Source: Bacillus sp. CH30_1T (GTDB lineage: Bacteria; Bacillota; Bacilli; Bacillales; Bacillaceae_B). From it: 64,000 nucleotides of DNA. Below, one piece after another: positions 54,193 through 63,823 of this stretch. Location: positions 126,501 to 190,500 of the forward strand of contig NZ_VTUY01000002.1 of the NCBI RefSeq assembly GCF_008364765.1, read 5' to 3'. The position numbers and the translations under genes were made by a program. Every line of letters begins with the position of its first letter. Positions within the stretch are counted from its first letter, which is position 1. Below the pieces are notes generated by a model. It saw nothing but the letters and a program-made list of their open reading frames with translations. It was not told the origin of the DNA and did no database searches.

Positions 54193-54915
54193 ATGACGAA
54201 AAGCAATAAATACAAACAAATCTTCGAGGATCTCTCTGAAAAAATACAGGATGGTACCTATACAGCCAATTCAATTCTGCCATCGGAAAACGAGCTCACG
54301 GCGATCTACGCCACTTCACGTGAGACTATTCGTAAAGCGCTTACATTATTGGCACAAAAAGGATTTATTCAAAAACTGCGTGGGAAAGGGTCCCTCGTAC
54401 TCGATGTGTCGCGGATGAGCTTTCCGATTTCGGGGCTTGTGAGCTTTAAAGAGCTGCAGACTTCAATGGGCCGGGATCAGATTGAGACGTCCGTGCACGA
54501 GTTTGGATTGATGCGTGCCGATGACCAGATTGCTTCACAGCTCGAGACTTCTGCAAGCTCTGAAGTCTGGAAAGTCGTTCGCTCCCGTCAGATCAGCGGG
54601 GAGAGAATTATTTTGGACAAATCCTATTTTTTAAAGGAACAAGTCCCTTTATTGACGAAAGAAATATGCGAGAACTCGATTTATGAATATCTGGAGGGTG
54701 AACTGGAACTACCAATCGATTTTGCCAAAAAAGAGATTGTTGTGGAAGAGTGTACGGATGAGGACCGGAAGTATCTTGATTTAGATAAATATGATCATGT
54801 GGTGGTCGTGAAGAACTTTGTCCATTTGAAGGATGCGACATTGTTTGAGTATACGGAATCGAGACATAGGTTGGATATGTTTCGGTTTGTTGATTTTGCA
54901 CGGAGAAAGCATTAG
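54193..54915 (+). CDS. treR: Trehalose operon repressor
   Basis: This 240-aa GntR/HutC-type protein has an N-terminal winged helix (about 5-72, NSILPSENELTAIYATSRETIRKALTLLAQKGFIQKLRGKGSLVL) and a UTRA effector domain (about 90-235). Length and motifs fit TreR, which binds the TTGTATATACAA palindromes at 46098, 46130 and 47771 and responds to trehalose-6-phosphate. Normally adjacent to treA; here it lies 4.4 kb downstream, beyond the LXG locus and a lipoprotein gene. Confidence 0.9.
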   Translation: MTKSNKYKQIFEDLSEKIQDGTYTANSILPSENELTAIYATSRETIRKALTLLAQKGFIQKLRGKGSLVLDVSRMSFPISGLVSFKELQTSMGRDQIETSVHEFGLMRADDQIASQLETSASSEVWKVVRSRQISGERIILDKSYFLKEQVPLLTKEICENSIYEYLEGELELPIDFAKKEIVVEECTDEDRKYLDLDKYDHVVVVKNFVHLKDATLFEYTESRHRLDMFRFVDFARRKH

Positions 54916-54921
54916 AATGGG

Positions 54922-54951
54922 TCCACTTCCTGGTTGGGGAGTGGATTTTTT
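54922..54951 (+). terminator. treR terminator
   Basis: TCCACTTCC / GGGAGTGGA with one G-T pair, then T-run. Confidence 0.75.
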
Positions 54952-55020
54952 ATTAAAAGTGCATGCCGGGGGTACAACATTTTTAGGGTGACATGAATGG
55001 GTAAAGAAATTTCGACACCT

Positions 55021-55116
55021 TGGCACGATTATTTGAAACCTCGCATGATTAATCAAAATCCCGCATGAAAAATTCATAACCCGCACGATCATCTCAAATC
55101 CCGCTTGATTCTCCCG
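55021..55116. repeat. Array 2 of the 20-bp periodic repeat
   Basis: Units begin exactly at 55021, 55041, 55061, 55081 and 55101 (TGGCACGATT, TCGCATGATT, CCGCATGAAA, CCGCACGATC, CCGCTTGATT). The flank to the right (about 55110-55240) contains AGCTAAAACCGACAATC and AATTTCAT segments shared with the flank of array 1. The rest of 54952-55412 shows no gene. Confidence 0.85.
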
Positions 55117-55412
55117 CGAAGGAGCTCCAAGTAAGGGAGTCCCTCTTCAAATACGGCCCTCAATCCACATCCAAGACTACACTCCAGCTAAAACCGACAA
55201 TCTAAAACAGAATTTCATTCGAAAAGGGATGGAAAAACTAAATGAGTAACGGACAATCTGCCTGATTACCGAGAAGGGAGCCTTCAATAATCAAACCCTC
55301 CATCAATTTTATAAGCCATTTAACGAAAACTAGCAGTTGAAAACCGGTCCGGACTCCTTCAGCGCACTGCGAAAAAAATACAATGACCGGAAAATAAATG
55401 GACATAAAATAA

Positions 55413-55445
55413 GATCAGTCCGTCAGTAAAATGCCCGGACTAATC
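55413..55445 (-). terminator. Terminator of the acid-tailed protein gene
   Basis: GATCAGTCCG / CGGACTAATC with a T-rich minus-strand tail. Confidence 0.55.
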
Positions 55446-55453
55446 TATACATG

Positions 55454-56281
55454 TTATTCACCAGCTATGCTGTTGGCTTGCTCCGACTTTTCTTCTTCCT
55501 CTTCTTCAACTTGCTTCTCTTGCGGGACTTCATCTATTACATTTTCATCGGGCGGCTCACTACTACTTACATCCTCTTCTTCTACTTGAGGTTTGTCTTC
55601 CGTCTTCTCCTCCGGTTCCGGATCCTCAACAACAGGCGGCTCCACTTCTTCATCTTCAACCTTTACAGGAGTTTCTTCCCGGCTTTCAGCCTCTTCCTCC
55701 TCAGGTTCAGCCTTTTCCTGATCATCTACATTTGCTTCATCTTCCACCTTTGGCTTTTCTTCCACTTTACTTTCAACCGATTCCGGCACAATCGTTTCTT
55801 TCAATTCGTTTGAATCCACCGCTACGCTATAGGTTTCATCGACATAGTTGATAAATCCCTGGATGTGATAGGTTAAGGAGGTTGCCTCACACCCCCCTGT
55901 CATGTCCGTGATGGCATCGGGGGCAGTGTTTAAGGATTCTCCCGGTTTCAGTTTTTGACTTGTGAGCAGTTCTTCTCCGCTGCCGAATTGGAGAGATATG
56001 GTTACCTTCGTACTCATATCAGAAATGTTTTTTACCGTTAAAGTATTCTCTATAGAGCAATTGCTTCCATACTGTATTTCTGAAGCTTGAATCTGCAGCA
56101 AGTCCTCTGTTGTGGCATTTTGAATGGTGCCCGATGCACTCGTTTCCGAGGTAAACCACGCATATGTTCCTGGTAAAGTAGTAAAGGCAGTTGAAATTAA
56201 ATAGATGGAGGAAAGGATAAGGAAGGTGCACATCGTTATAAGGGACCCATTCCCTTTTAGTCCATTATGTAGCGGTTTCAT
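55454..56281 (-). CDS. TasA/camelysin-related surface protein with acidic tail
   Basis: This 275-aa protein has a membrane helix/signal (TMCTFLILSSIYLISTAFTTLPGTYA) followed by WFTSETSASGTIQNAT, close to the SipW cleavage region of TasA-like proteins. A beta-rich domain (about 60-165) follows, then about 100 residues rich in Glu, Pro, Asp and Val (EEKPKVEDEANVDDQEKAEP-like). It lies after a TasA-like gene and sipW. It may be the TapA-like accessory or anchor for the fibre protein. Ribosome binding site AAAGGAG. Confidence 0.65.
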   Translation of the reverse strand: MKPLHNGLKGNGSLITMCTFLILSSIYLISTAFTTLPGTYAWFTSETSASGTIQNATTEDLLQIQASEIQYGSNCSIENTLTVKNISDMSTKVTISLQFGSGEELLTSQKLKPGESLNTAPDAITDMTGGCEATSLTYHIQGFINYVDETYSVAVDSNELKETIVPESVESKVEEKPKVEDEANVDDQEKAEPEEEEAESREETPVKVEDEEVEPPVVEDPEPEEKTEDKPQVEEEDVSSSEPPDENVIDEVPQEKQVEEEEEEKSEQANSIAGE

Positions 56282-56341
56282 TAGATTCTCCTTTCAATAG
56301 AGATAGGCAGCCTGTGAGCGACTGCCCCATCTTTCTGTACC

Positions 56342-57064
56342 TTATTTCTTGTTTTCGAACTTTGCCCCCTGGTCTGTCTGCTTAGCCTGTACCATTAGAT
56401 TACCACTATATTTTGCTCCTTGATACTCATTCCCTGCGCTTTGGTCAAGTTTCACATCGAACGCCATTGTGATGTATTCATCCTCTTCCAGTGTAAAGAA
56501 CTCGTCTTTCCCAAATTTAAAGGTTTTCTCTCCACCTGAAGAAGATTTTGCAAGAGCCGACATGGCTTGCGCTTCCTCCACTGTCGCTTCCCCGGTAATG
56601 ACCTCTACTCCTTTAGGCAATGAAGCAACCGCAGATTTAGCCATGCTCATTTGTGGATTGTGGTTCCCATTAAAGAAGCCTTTTTCCCATTGCATTCTCC
56701 AATCGTTCATTTCGTCCATATCAGGCTTCGCTTTATATTTGAAGGCCATATAGTAGATTTTGTATGGATCTGCCGAAGCTTTATCCACTGAACCCGTATA
56801 GGTTAATTTTAAATTTTGTTTCAAATCACCAGTATTTTCCAAAGTAACAAAATCTCCATAAACCACTTGAGATGGTGCAAACTTTGCCCCTGTGAATAAT
56901 GGTGTTGAAATGGCTTCCCCGTTATTTACAGATAGATTTCCTGTATCGATGGTCCCCACTGCTGATGTACTGGACGTGAACCAAGAATATGTACCATATC
57001 CTGCACTTACAACTAGCGCTCCTGCCAAAGATGTTGCCAATAATGCTTTTTTAACTGATTTCAT
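56342..57064 (-). CDS. TasA/camelysin-like matrix fibre protein
   Basis: This 240-aa protein starts at 57064, 11 bases after GAGGAGG. It has a signal with SipW-type cleavage region (KSVKKALLATSLAGALVVSAGYGTYSWFTSSTSAVGTIDTGNLSV) and a beta-sandwich domain (FAPSQVVYGDFVTLENTGDLKQNLKLTYTGSVDK). TasA and CalY form biofilm fibres. The SipW-like peptidase gene upstream and this gene form the sipW-tasA order. Confidence 0.85.
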   Translation of the reverse strand: MKSVKKALLATSLAGALVVSAGYGTYSWFTSSTSAVGTIDTGNLSVNNGEAISTPLFTGAKFAPSQVVYGDFVTLENTGDLKQNLKLTYTGSVDKASADPYKIYYMAFKYKAKPDMDEMNDWRMQWEKGFFNGNHNPQMSMAKSAVASLPKGVEVITGEATVEEAQAMSALAKSSSGGEKTFKFGKDEFFTLEEDEYITMAFDVKLDQSAGNEYQGAKYSGNLMVQAKQTDQGAKFENKK

Positions 57065-57124
57065 AGTGAAAAATTCCTCCTCAAAGTTTGTTATATTTTT
57101 TTCTTTCATTAAAACCGGGTACGA

Positions 57125-57670
57125 TTATACCTTTGTAGAGACAGTATCTTCTTTTCTATTAAAATATCTGTTCGTCCGTTCAAATACTTCAATCAGAATA
57201 AATAGAAGAAATGGCAAGAGAACAAACAGAGAAAACCCAAGCTTACTGGAAATGAATTTTGCCACGAATCCTGCATTCGGCAGAATGACGGCGACTTCCC
57301 CGATTAACTTATCCGGCTGCACCTTCCAGCTGTCTTCTACATTGTTATTGTCACCCTTTGTCAGAAAACCTTCCGGGGTTACCTGAACCACACGGTGGGT
57401 CACAACCTTTTGATCCGCCGTATGAAAGGTGATGATTTCGTTCTTATTGACTTCGACGGCATTTGTCTCTTTTACAAAAATCATGTCACCCGCACTGATT
57501 TTGGGTTCCATACTATTTGTCAGGACCGTTAATGGCTTGTACCCAAAAAACGATGGTATCTTAGTAGGCTCCTTCTGCGCTTGATAGGAGACGAATAAGA
57601 GAAATACAATGCAGCATAGAGCAGATATCGACAGGAGATAAGTGAATATTTTCAACATTTTTCTTTTCAA
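57125..57670 (-). CDS. sipW: ER-type signal peptidase SipW
   Basis: This 181-aa membrane protein has N- and C-terminal helices and the ER-type catalytic site: TNSMEP (Ser) and VTHRVV (His instead of Lys), with TKGDNNNVEDSW. It processes the TasA-like protein. TTG start at 57670 follows AGGAGG; ATG 57658 is an alternative. Confidence 0.92.
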   Translation of the reverse strand: MKRKMLKIFTYLLSISALCCIVFLLFVSYQAQKEPTKIPSFFGYKPLTVLTNSMEPKISAGDMIFVKETNAVEVNKNEIITFHTADQKVVTHRVVQVTPEGFLTKGDNNNVEDSWKVQPDKLIGEVAVILPNAGFVAKFISSKLGFSLFVLLPFLLFILIEVFERTNRYFNRKEDTVSTKV

Positions 57671-57711
57671 TTCATCACATCCTCCTATTGTAGTTATCGC
57701 CTGTATTCACA

Positions 57712-57766
57712 AATTTACTAGACTTGGATAAAAGTGTCAACTTTATAACGAACAAAAACGTTCGTT
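57712..57766 (-). promoter_or_regulatory. sipW promoter with an inverted-repeat operator
   Basis: On the minus strand TTGACA (57740-57735), 17 bases, TAAATT (57717-57712). Just upstream, AACGAAC and GTTCGTT (57747-57766) form an inverted repeat resembling the GTTCTYT half-sites of SinR with one difference. Confidence 0.6.
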
Positions 57767-57984
57767 AAAAAACGACAAAATTTTCTAAGGTTTCTCCCAA
57801 AATGTCCTTAGGTAAAAAGCAAGCCATGATAAGGTTTGGAGCTCCCAAATGTGTTCGAGAATGGATCTGCACCATGGAAAAGCATCCCCTCAATATGTCG
57901 TAATTTGATGAGCAACTCTTCTACCATTGTGAATTTTAATAGAATAATATGGTAATGTACCAAAAAACAATTAGGGGGTTTCGC

Positions 57985-60366
57985 ATGAACAAGTTATTCA
58001 AAACAGGTATCACTTCAGTTGTGATGGCAGGAACTTTATTTGCCGGTATTCCGGTAAGTTCATCTGTTGCGGCAAGTGTAGTGACAGAAAGCCATGTAAA
58101 AGAATCGGATTCACATTCACATTTTATCGGAACGTTGGATGCTGCTTTGATCAATGATGAGAGATTATTAGCCTCATTGATCAAGCAAGGGAAGATATCA
58201 TCGAAAGCTTCTGATGCTACCAAGCAAAAAGAGTTGGAAAAGTATATTGAATTAAAAGGGAAGAAAGTGGAAGATGCTAACGTAAAAGATCCTATCGCTC
58301 CTAAGGCAAAGGCAGCAGAATCTGAAAAGCACCAGAAGTTCAAAGACGCTACAAAGAAAAACAGCGGTAAATTACAAGGAAGCAAGAAGCACCCGGATCC
58401 CGTGAGTGAATCTCCTTCACCAGGTGTGGCCAAAAAAGGAAAGCTTCTCACTCTTATGGTCGAATACTCGGATTTCGAACATAACAATATCAAACCGAAT
58501 GAAACGGATAACTACTATGAGGATTACAACAAGGAGCACTTCGAAGAGATGATCTTTGGAGACGACGGCGTTACCGGCCCTAATGGTGAGAATTTCGTTT
58601 CTCAAAAGCAGTACTATGAAGAACAATCAGGCGGAACTTATACCATCGAAGGGAATGCTTACGGATGGCTTAAGGTTCCTGGGACAGCGAAATATTATGG
58701 AGCAGACCAAGCTTCAGGAGGACATGACAATGTGACTCCTGGTGGCTCTAAGCAATTAGTTAAAGATACTTATGCTGCAGCGATTGCGGCAGGAATTCCC
58801 CTTGAGGATTATGACTTAGAAGATCCGCACGATTTAGATGGTGACGGGAACTATTGGGAGCCGGATGGATTAGTTGACCACTTACAGATCATTCATGCAG
58901 GTATGGGTCAGGAAGCTGGAGGCGGTTCTTTATTTGATGATGCCATCTGGTCTCACCGTTCCGCTGTCTTCGTTGACAATGATGGACTTGGAAACGGTCT
59001 TCCTGGATTCTATGATTATACGATGATGCCGGAAGATGGGGCTACTGGCGTATTCGCTCATGAATATGGTCATGACTTAGGATTACCGGATGAATACGAT
59101 ACGATTTATTCTGGAGCGGGGGATGCCGTTGGGTATTGGTCTATCATGTCTGCAGGTTCGTGGGCAGGTAAGATTCCCGGGACAGAACCAACAGGCTTTT
59201 CTCCTTGGGCAAAGTCCTACTTACAATCCACTTTGGGTGGAAATTGGACACAACCTTTAGTCATTGACTTTGAAGATATTAAGAAAAAAGGCACGAATTA
59301 CTTGCTCGATCAGGCAAATTCTCCTAACGGCCAAAACCATCAGGCGATTCAAGTAAACCTGCCTGAGAAGAAGACAGCCGTGAATACTCCTGCTTCCGGA
59401 AGCCATGAGTATTGGGGCGGACAAGCAGATGAAATGGACACGAATATGGTGACGGATGTTGACTTAACAGGCAAGTCTTCTGCTGAGCTGACGTTTGACG
59501 CCTGGTATGATATTGAAGCACAATGGGATTTCGGATTTGTGCAAGTATCCACTGATGATGGGGAAAGCTGGAAATCATTAGGTAATGAAAACACACGTGA
59601 TGATGTGGTAGCTGAGGGGTATCCTACTATATTGGATTCTATGCCTGGTTTCACAGGAACATCAGATGGCTGGGAGCCCCAATCATTCGATTTATCTGAA
59701 TATGCAGGACAAGAAATTCAGCTGAGATTCCGTTATGCAACAGACTGGGGTACAACACTCACAGGTTTCTTTACTGATAATATTAAGGTCGTGGCAGATG
59801 GAGAAACAGTAGTAGAAGATGGAGCTGAAAGTACAACGACTCCTTTCACGTTAAATGGATTTGAACGTTTTGACGGTAATAAATATGTTGATCATTATTA
59901 CTTATTGGAATGGCGCAACCATCAAGGTGTAGATGAAGGTCTCGCCAATATCGCACGTGGTAATTCTTTGATGAGCTATGATGGTGGTCTGGTCGTTTGG
60001 TATGTAGATGACACCTTTACAGATAACTGGACGGGTCTCCATCCTGGGGACGGTTTCTTAGGGGTAGTAGATGCACATGATGATACCAATCTATTATGGA
60101 GCACAGGTGTAGAAGCCTCGACTCGTTACCATGTAGCAGATGCAGCGTTCAACTTCATGCCAACTTCTGGATTGAACCTGGTCTATCCTGATCAAACCCT
60201 GACACTTGCAAGTCAACGTGGAATTCCTTTATTTAATGATAGGAAGGATTACAATAACTCCTATCTACCAGATGCAGGACGTAATATCAGTCATTACGGG
60301 TTAAAGGTACTGGTGAATGATCAAGCTAAGGACAAATCTGTCGGTTCGATCACTTTATCAAGATAG
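57985..60366 (+). CDS. inhA: Immune inhibitor A-type M6 metalloprotease
   Basis: This 793-aa secreted protease starts at ATG 57985 after TTAGGGGG, with a signal peptide (KLFKTGITSVVMAGTLFAGIPVSSSVAA). Pro-region to about residue 120, then M6 catalytic domain with FAHEYGHDLGLPDEYD (HEXXH zinc site near 360) and a downstream beta-sandwich with DADTNMVTDVDLTGKSSAELTF-like strands (here MDTNMVTDVDL). It degrades proteins outside the cell; in B. cereus InhA cleaves antibacterial peptides and surface proteins. Two terminator arms follow. Confidence 0.93.
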   Translation: MNKLFKTGITSVVMAGTLFAGIPVSSSVAASVVTESHVKESDSHSHFIGTLDAALINDERLLASLIKQGKISSKASDATKQKELEKYIELKGKKVEDANVKDPIAPKAKAAESEKHQKFKDATKKNSGKLQGSKKHPDPVSESPSPGVAKKGKLLTLMVEYSDFEHNNIKPNETDNYYEDYNKEHFEEMIFGDDGVTGPNGENFVSQKQYYEEQSGGTYTIEGNAYGWLKVPGTAKYYGADQASGGHDNVTPGGSKQLVKDTYAAAIAAGIPLEDYDLEDPHDLDGDGNYWEPDGLVDHLQIIHAGMGQEAGGGSLFDDAIWSHRSAVFVDNDGLGNGLPGFYDYTMMPEDGATGVFAHEYGHDLGLPDEYDTIYSGAGDAVGYWSIMSAGSWAGKIPGTEPTGFSPWAKSYLQSTLGGNWTQPLVIDFEDIKKKGTNYLLDQANSPNGQNHQAIQVNLPEKKTAVNTPASGSHEYWGGQADEMDTNMVTDVDLTGKSSAELTFDAWYDIEAQWDFGFVQVSTDDGESWKSLGNENTRDDVVAEGYPTILDSMPGFTGTSDGWEPQSFDLSEYAGQEIQLRFRYATDWGTTLTGFFTDNIKVVADGETVVEDGAESTTTPFTLNGFERFDGNKYVDHYYLLEWRNHQGVDEGLANIARGNSLMSYDGGLVVWYVDDTFTDNWTGLHPGDGFLGVVDAHDDTNLLWSTGVEASTRYHVADAAFNFMPTSGLNLVYPDQTLTLASQRGIPLFNDRKDYNNSYLPDAGRNISHYGLKVLVNDQAKDKSVGSITLSR

Positions 60367-60385
60367 AATAGTAGATTACTCGTAT

Positions 60386-60434
60386 ATCCCTTGACCAAGG
60401 TTTGGATTTCGATCCCTTGGTCAAGGGATTTTTT
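60386..60434 (+). terminator. inhA terminator
   Basis: ATCCCTTGACCAAGG / CCTTGGTCAAGGGAT, 15-bp perfect stem, then T-run. Confidence 0.9.
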
Positions 60435-60504
60435 ACAGAAGTGTCACCTATACTACCCGTTGGATAACCTCCCTCCTCTTCTCGATATTTACTAGATTTC
60501 AAGC

Positions 60505-60600
60505 GCGGCATGATTTTTCCTATTCCTGCTTGAAAAACTCAATTCTCGCACGATTATCTGATTTCCCGCACGATTTTAGTCAAACCTGCTTGATTGTGCC
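60505..60600. repeat. Array 3 of the 20-bp periodic repeat
   Basis: Units begin at 60505, 60525, 60545, 60565 and 60585 (GCGGCATGAT, CCTGCTTGAA, CTCGCACGAT, CCCGCACGAT, CCTGCTTGAT), exactly 20 bp apart. It lies between the convergent inhA and degU genes. Confidence 0.85.
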
Positions 60601-60681
60601 TAGAAGCCTGTTAGAGTTACAAATTTCCATCCCCTGAACCGGCCCATAGACTCAATAAACCCCTCACAACTATCTAAAACC

Positions 60682-60716
60682 AAAAAAGAACGGTCCTTCT
60701 AAAAGAAGGACCGCTC
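60682..60716 (-). terminator. degU terminator
   Basis: AACGGTCCTTC / GAAGGACCGCT; A-run to the left gives the minus-strand T-run. Confidence 0.8.
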
Positions 60717-60759
60717 TCTTAACAACAAATTAACAATACTCTTTTTAGCTAACCGGTAC

Positions 60760-61437
60760 TTATCGTACTTCCACCCAACCGTTCTTGATCGCAGTTACCA
60801 CTGCTTGAGTACGGTCGTTCACATTCATTTTCTGTAAAATATTACTTACATGGTTTTTAACGGTTTTTTCGCTGATGTATAGGCCTTCACCGATTCCGCG
60901 GTTGCTCTTACCGTCTGCAAGCATCTGCAGTACTTCACACTCGCGGCGCGTTAATAGGTGAAGCGGGCGGCGAACTTCGGATTGTTGGAATCCACCTGAG
61001 TTTTGGGCGTTTGCCAGGCGCTTGTATTCTGCTACCAGGTTATGAGTTACCTTCGGATGAACGTAAGAGCCGCCGTCTGCGACGATTTTCACGGCGTCAA
61101 CAAGGGCGTCTGAATCCATCTCTTTTAATAGGTAACCCAGTGCTCCTGTTTTCAACGCATGGTTTACATAGTTTTCATCATCGTGGATGGATAGGATGAT
61201 GACTTTTGTATCCGGGTATCTGTCCATCAGCTCACGCGTTGCTTCTACGCCGTTTGTTTCAGGCATATTGATATCCATCAGGACAACATCTGGTTCGTGT
61301 GTTTCAACTAGGTTCATGGCTTCTGAACCGTCATCGCCTTCTGCTAATACGTTGAAAGAAGGTTCGAACTCAAGGATTCGTTTTACTCCCTCTCTGAAAA
61401 GCTGATGATCATCAATGATAACAATATTTGTTGCCAT
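60760..61437 (-). CDS. degU: Response regulator DegU
   Basis: This 225-aa NarL/FixJ-type regulator has a receiver domain (about 1-120; phospho-Asp in [21 protein letters not shown], Lys in LLKEMD) and a LuxR-type HTH (about 155-218: [46 protein letters not shown]). With DegS it controls exoenzymes, competence and biofilm. Gene order degS-degU-yvyE matches Bacillus. Ribosome binding site GGGAGG. Confidence 0.95.
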   Translation of the reverse strand: MATNIVIIDDHQLFREGVKRILEFEPSFNVLAEGDDGSEAMNLVETHEPDVVLMDINMPETNGVEATRELMDRYPDTKVIILSIHDDENYVNHALKTGALGYLLKEMDSDALVDAVKIVADGGSYVHPKVTHNLVAEYKRLANAQNSGGFQQSEVRRPLHLLTRRECEVLQMLADGKSNRGIGEGLYISEKTVKNHVSNILQKMNVNDRTQAVVTAIKNGWVEVR

Positions 61438-61467
61438 GTCTTTCGCCTCCCTAAACCTTGGAAAAAT

Positions 61468-62610
61468 TTACTTATTAAGTGGAACCTGGATCAGTATCAC
61501 CGTTCCTGTTCCTACTTTTGAGTCAATCGTGATGTCTCCTTCAAGAAGGTCGACACGTTCTTTCATCCCCATGATGCCAAAGGATCCTGTTTTTTGTTTG
61601 TCTTTGTCGAATCCATTGCCGTTGTCTTTTACAACAACTGTTATTTGGTCTTTCTTTACTTCTACTTTAACTTGAATATGTGTCGCTTCAGCGTGCTTAA
61701 GTGCGTTCTGAACACTTTCTTGTACTAATCGGAACAGAGCGACTTCGAATTTTGAAGGAAGTCTGATATCGAGTCCCATATTCACAAACTGAATGGAGGT
61801 CTCCTGGTTATACTCTTCGATTGTACTCAAGTATTTTTTGAGGGTCGGAATTAACCCCAGGTCATCAAGTGCCATGGGTCTGAGGTCGTAAATGATGCGC
61901 CTGACCTCATATAGGGCTGAGCGGACCATCCGTTTGAGGTCGCGTATTTCATGGATGGCATCGTCTGTGCTTTTTTCACGAAAAACCCGCTCGATTAAAT
62001 CGGAACGAATTAAGACGTTGGCCATCATTTGCGCAGGACCATCATGAATCTCACGGGATAAGCGTTTTCGCTCGTCCTCTTGTGCCTCGATGATTTGAAG
62101 ACCGAAATCCTGACGCTGTTTCGCGTCCTCCAGTGCCTCATTCACTTGCCTTAAGTCACTATTTAAATAATTGAGAACGACGGATATTTGCGAGCAAAGA
62201 TTTTCTGCCCGTTCAATCGTGTCCCCGAGTGCGTGTAACCGTCTTTCCAGTTCATCCCGACGGTCTCTCAATTGCTTTTCTTGCTGTCTATTCATGGATA
62301 GCTTCATTTGCAGGTCATGAGCCTTCTCATACGCTTCTCTTACCTGATCTTCTGAATAGGTTTGAAAATGCTTGCTTACTTCAGAAAGTCTGAGTCGGGC
62401 AAACTTCGATTTCTGTTGGAGGTGATCTCCTTCATCAATCACTTTCAAAACCATTTCTTTCACTTCCAGCAGTTCTTTCATCAAATCTTCATAATCAGTT
62501 CGACATTGCTCGCCAATCTGAAAGATTTCATCCTTACTCTCGTCAACCGTATCGACCATCTTTTTCAGGATGCTATCTAACATCTTGGTGTCTATTTTTT
62601 TAAGTGACAC
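61468..62610 (-). CDS. degS: Sensor histidine kinase DegS
   Basis: This 380-aa cytoplasmic kinase starts at GTG with AGAGGGG. A long N-terminal coiled-coil sensor region (about 1-175) precedes the HisKA_3 domain (RKRLSREIHDGPAQMMANVLIRSDLIERV, phospho-His in REIHDGPAQ) and ATPase (VVKDNGNGFD, GSFGIMGMKERVDLL). No membrane segment, as in DegS. Confidence 0.95.
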   Translation of the reverse strand: MSLKKIDTKMLDSILKKMVDTVDESKDEIFQIGEQCRTDYEDLMKELLEVKEMVLKVIDEGDHLQQKSKFARLRLSEVSKHFQTYSEDQVREAYEKAHDLQMKLSMNRQQEKQLRDRRDELERRLHALGDTIERAENLCSQISVVLNYLNSDLRQVNEALEDAKQRQDFGLQIIEAQEDERKRLSREIHDGPAQMMANVLIRSDLIERVFREKSTDDAIHEIRDLKRMVRSALYEVRRIIYDLRPMALDDLGLIPTLKKYLSTIEEYNQETSIQFVNMGLDIRLPSKFEVALFRLVQESVQNALKHAEATHIQVKVEVKKDQITVVVKDNGNGFDKDKQKTGSFGIMGMKERVDLLEGDITIDSKVGTGTVILIQVPLNK

Positions 62611-63148
62611 GGTACACCCCTCTTTTGTTCCACAATAGTAGTCAACCTAGAATAAAGCTTCATATAAAACTATACTTACATAGCAATAATCGGCATTTTT
62701 CAGCTGATGCCTCAGTCTTTCCAATGTAACCTAAGACCTAGGCTCCCACCTATAAAACCTTACCTATTATCAATTCCATGTAAAATTACAAAACTCCTTT
62801 ATTCATCTAGGCATATTCCTATGTAATACCTCTACCAAGGGATCATTCGCTCCGGGAACATAAGAGAATGAATGGGAATTATCTAGACCATTCGGCTTCC
62901 CTTTCAGAGCTTTGGGAACAACTGAAGTATTACTATCAGCGTCCATTATACCATGTCACATATTGTCGGAGATTAAAGTTTTATTACATTGTATTACCAT
63001 TATTTCATGTAGAACCAGTTTTTACCTGACACAATACCCTATGTGCCTCTCATTTTGTGCATTATGCATCATTTTTATATATAGTAGTATTAGGAGAAAA
63101 GAGCGTATTTTGTCGGGAGCTGCGACAAGAGGGAAAGGAGAAATGAGT
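62611..63148. other. Divergent promoter region of degS and yvyE
   Basis: No gene seen. The frame of yvyE stays open to 62912, but no ribosome binding site supports an earlier start. Confidence 0.5.
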
Positions 63149-63781
63149 TTGCTACATCACTATAATACTGTCAAGGGTTATGGAGAGCATGAAATCAATA
63201 TTGAACGTTCCAGATTCATCACCTATGTCAATCGTGCCGAATCCGAAGAAGAGGCACAGGAATTCATCACCTCTATCAAGAAGAAGCATCATGATGCCAA
63301 TCATAACTGCTCTGCCTATATGATTGGTGAAAATAACCTGATTCAAAAAGCGAATGACGACGGGGAGCCGAGTGGCACAGCCGGGGTCCCGATGCTTGAA
63401 GTATTAAAAAAGCGCGACCTCAAAGACACAGTCGTCGTTGTGACGCGTTATTTCGGGGGAATCAAACTTGGTGCCGGCGGACTTATCCGGGCGTATGGGC
63501 GAGCAACGTCTGAAGGCCTCAACGCTACCGGGATTGTTGAAAGACGTCTTATGAGGGTGATGAAAACGAAGATCGACTATACTTGGCTAGGTAAAGTTGA
63601 AAATGAAGTAAGATCGTCTACCTTTCAATTGAAAGAAATCCATTACCTAGATGCTGTCGAGATTGAAGTGTATGTGGAAGAAGCTTCTAAGGAGCAGTTT
63701 GTGGATTGGATGACGGAGCTTACGAATGGGCAGGGTGAAATTTCCGAGGGTAATGTAGAATACTTGGAGTCATCGATATAG
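63149..63781 (+). CDS. yvyE: YigZ/IMPACT family protein YvyE
   Basis: This 210-aa protein has IERSRFITYVNRAESEEEAQEFITSIKKKHHDANHNCSAYMIG, DDGEPSGTAGVPML and VVVTRYFGGIKLGAGGLIRAYGRA, hallmarks of the IMPACT/YigZ family. TTG 63149 is 8 bases after AAAGGAG; ATG 63143 is closer than usual. Position after degS-degU matches B. subtilis. Confidence 0.93.
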   Translation: MLHHYNTVKGYGEHEINIERSRFITYVNRAESEEEAQEFITSIKKKHHDANHNCSAYMIGENNLIQKANDDGEPSGTAGVPMLEVLKKRDLKDTVVVVTRYFGGIKLGAGGLIRAYGRATSEGLNATGIVERRLMRVMKTKIDYTWLGKVENEVRSSTFQLKEIHYLDAVEIEVYVEEASKEQFVDWMTELTNGQGEISEGNVEYLESSI

Positions 63782-63790
63782 TACTTCTGA

Positions 63791-63823
63791 AGGGACGGAC
63801 CTCGAATTTCGAGGTCCGTCTCT
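63791..63823 (+). terminator. Hairpin after yvyE
   Basis: GACGGACCTCGAA / TTCGAGGTCCGTC, a 13-bp perfect inverted repeat. It shares the GGGACGGACCTC core with the elements before treA, so it may be a REP-like sequence used as terminator. Confidence 0.7.

Noticed and set aside
57936..58493. Minus-strand frame of 185 codons opposite inhA
   Set aside because: Shadow of the protease signal and pro-region.
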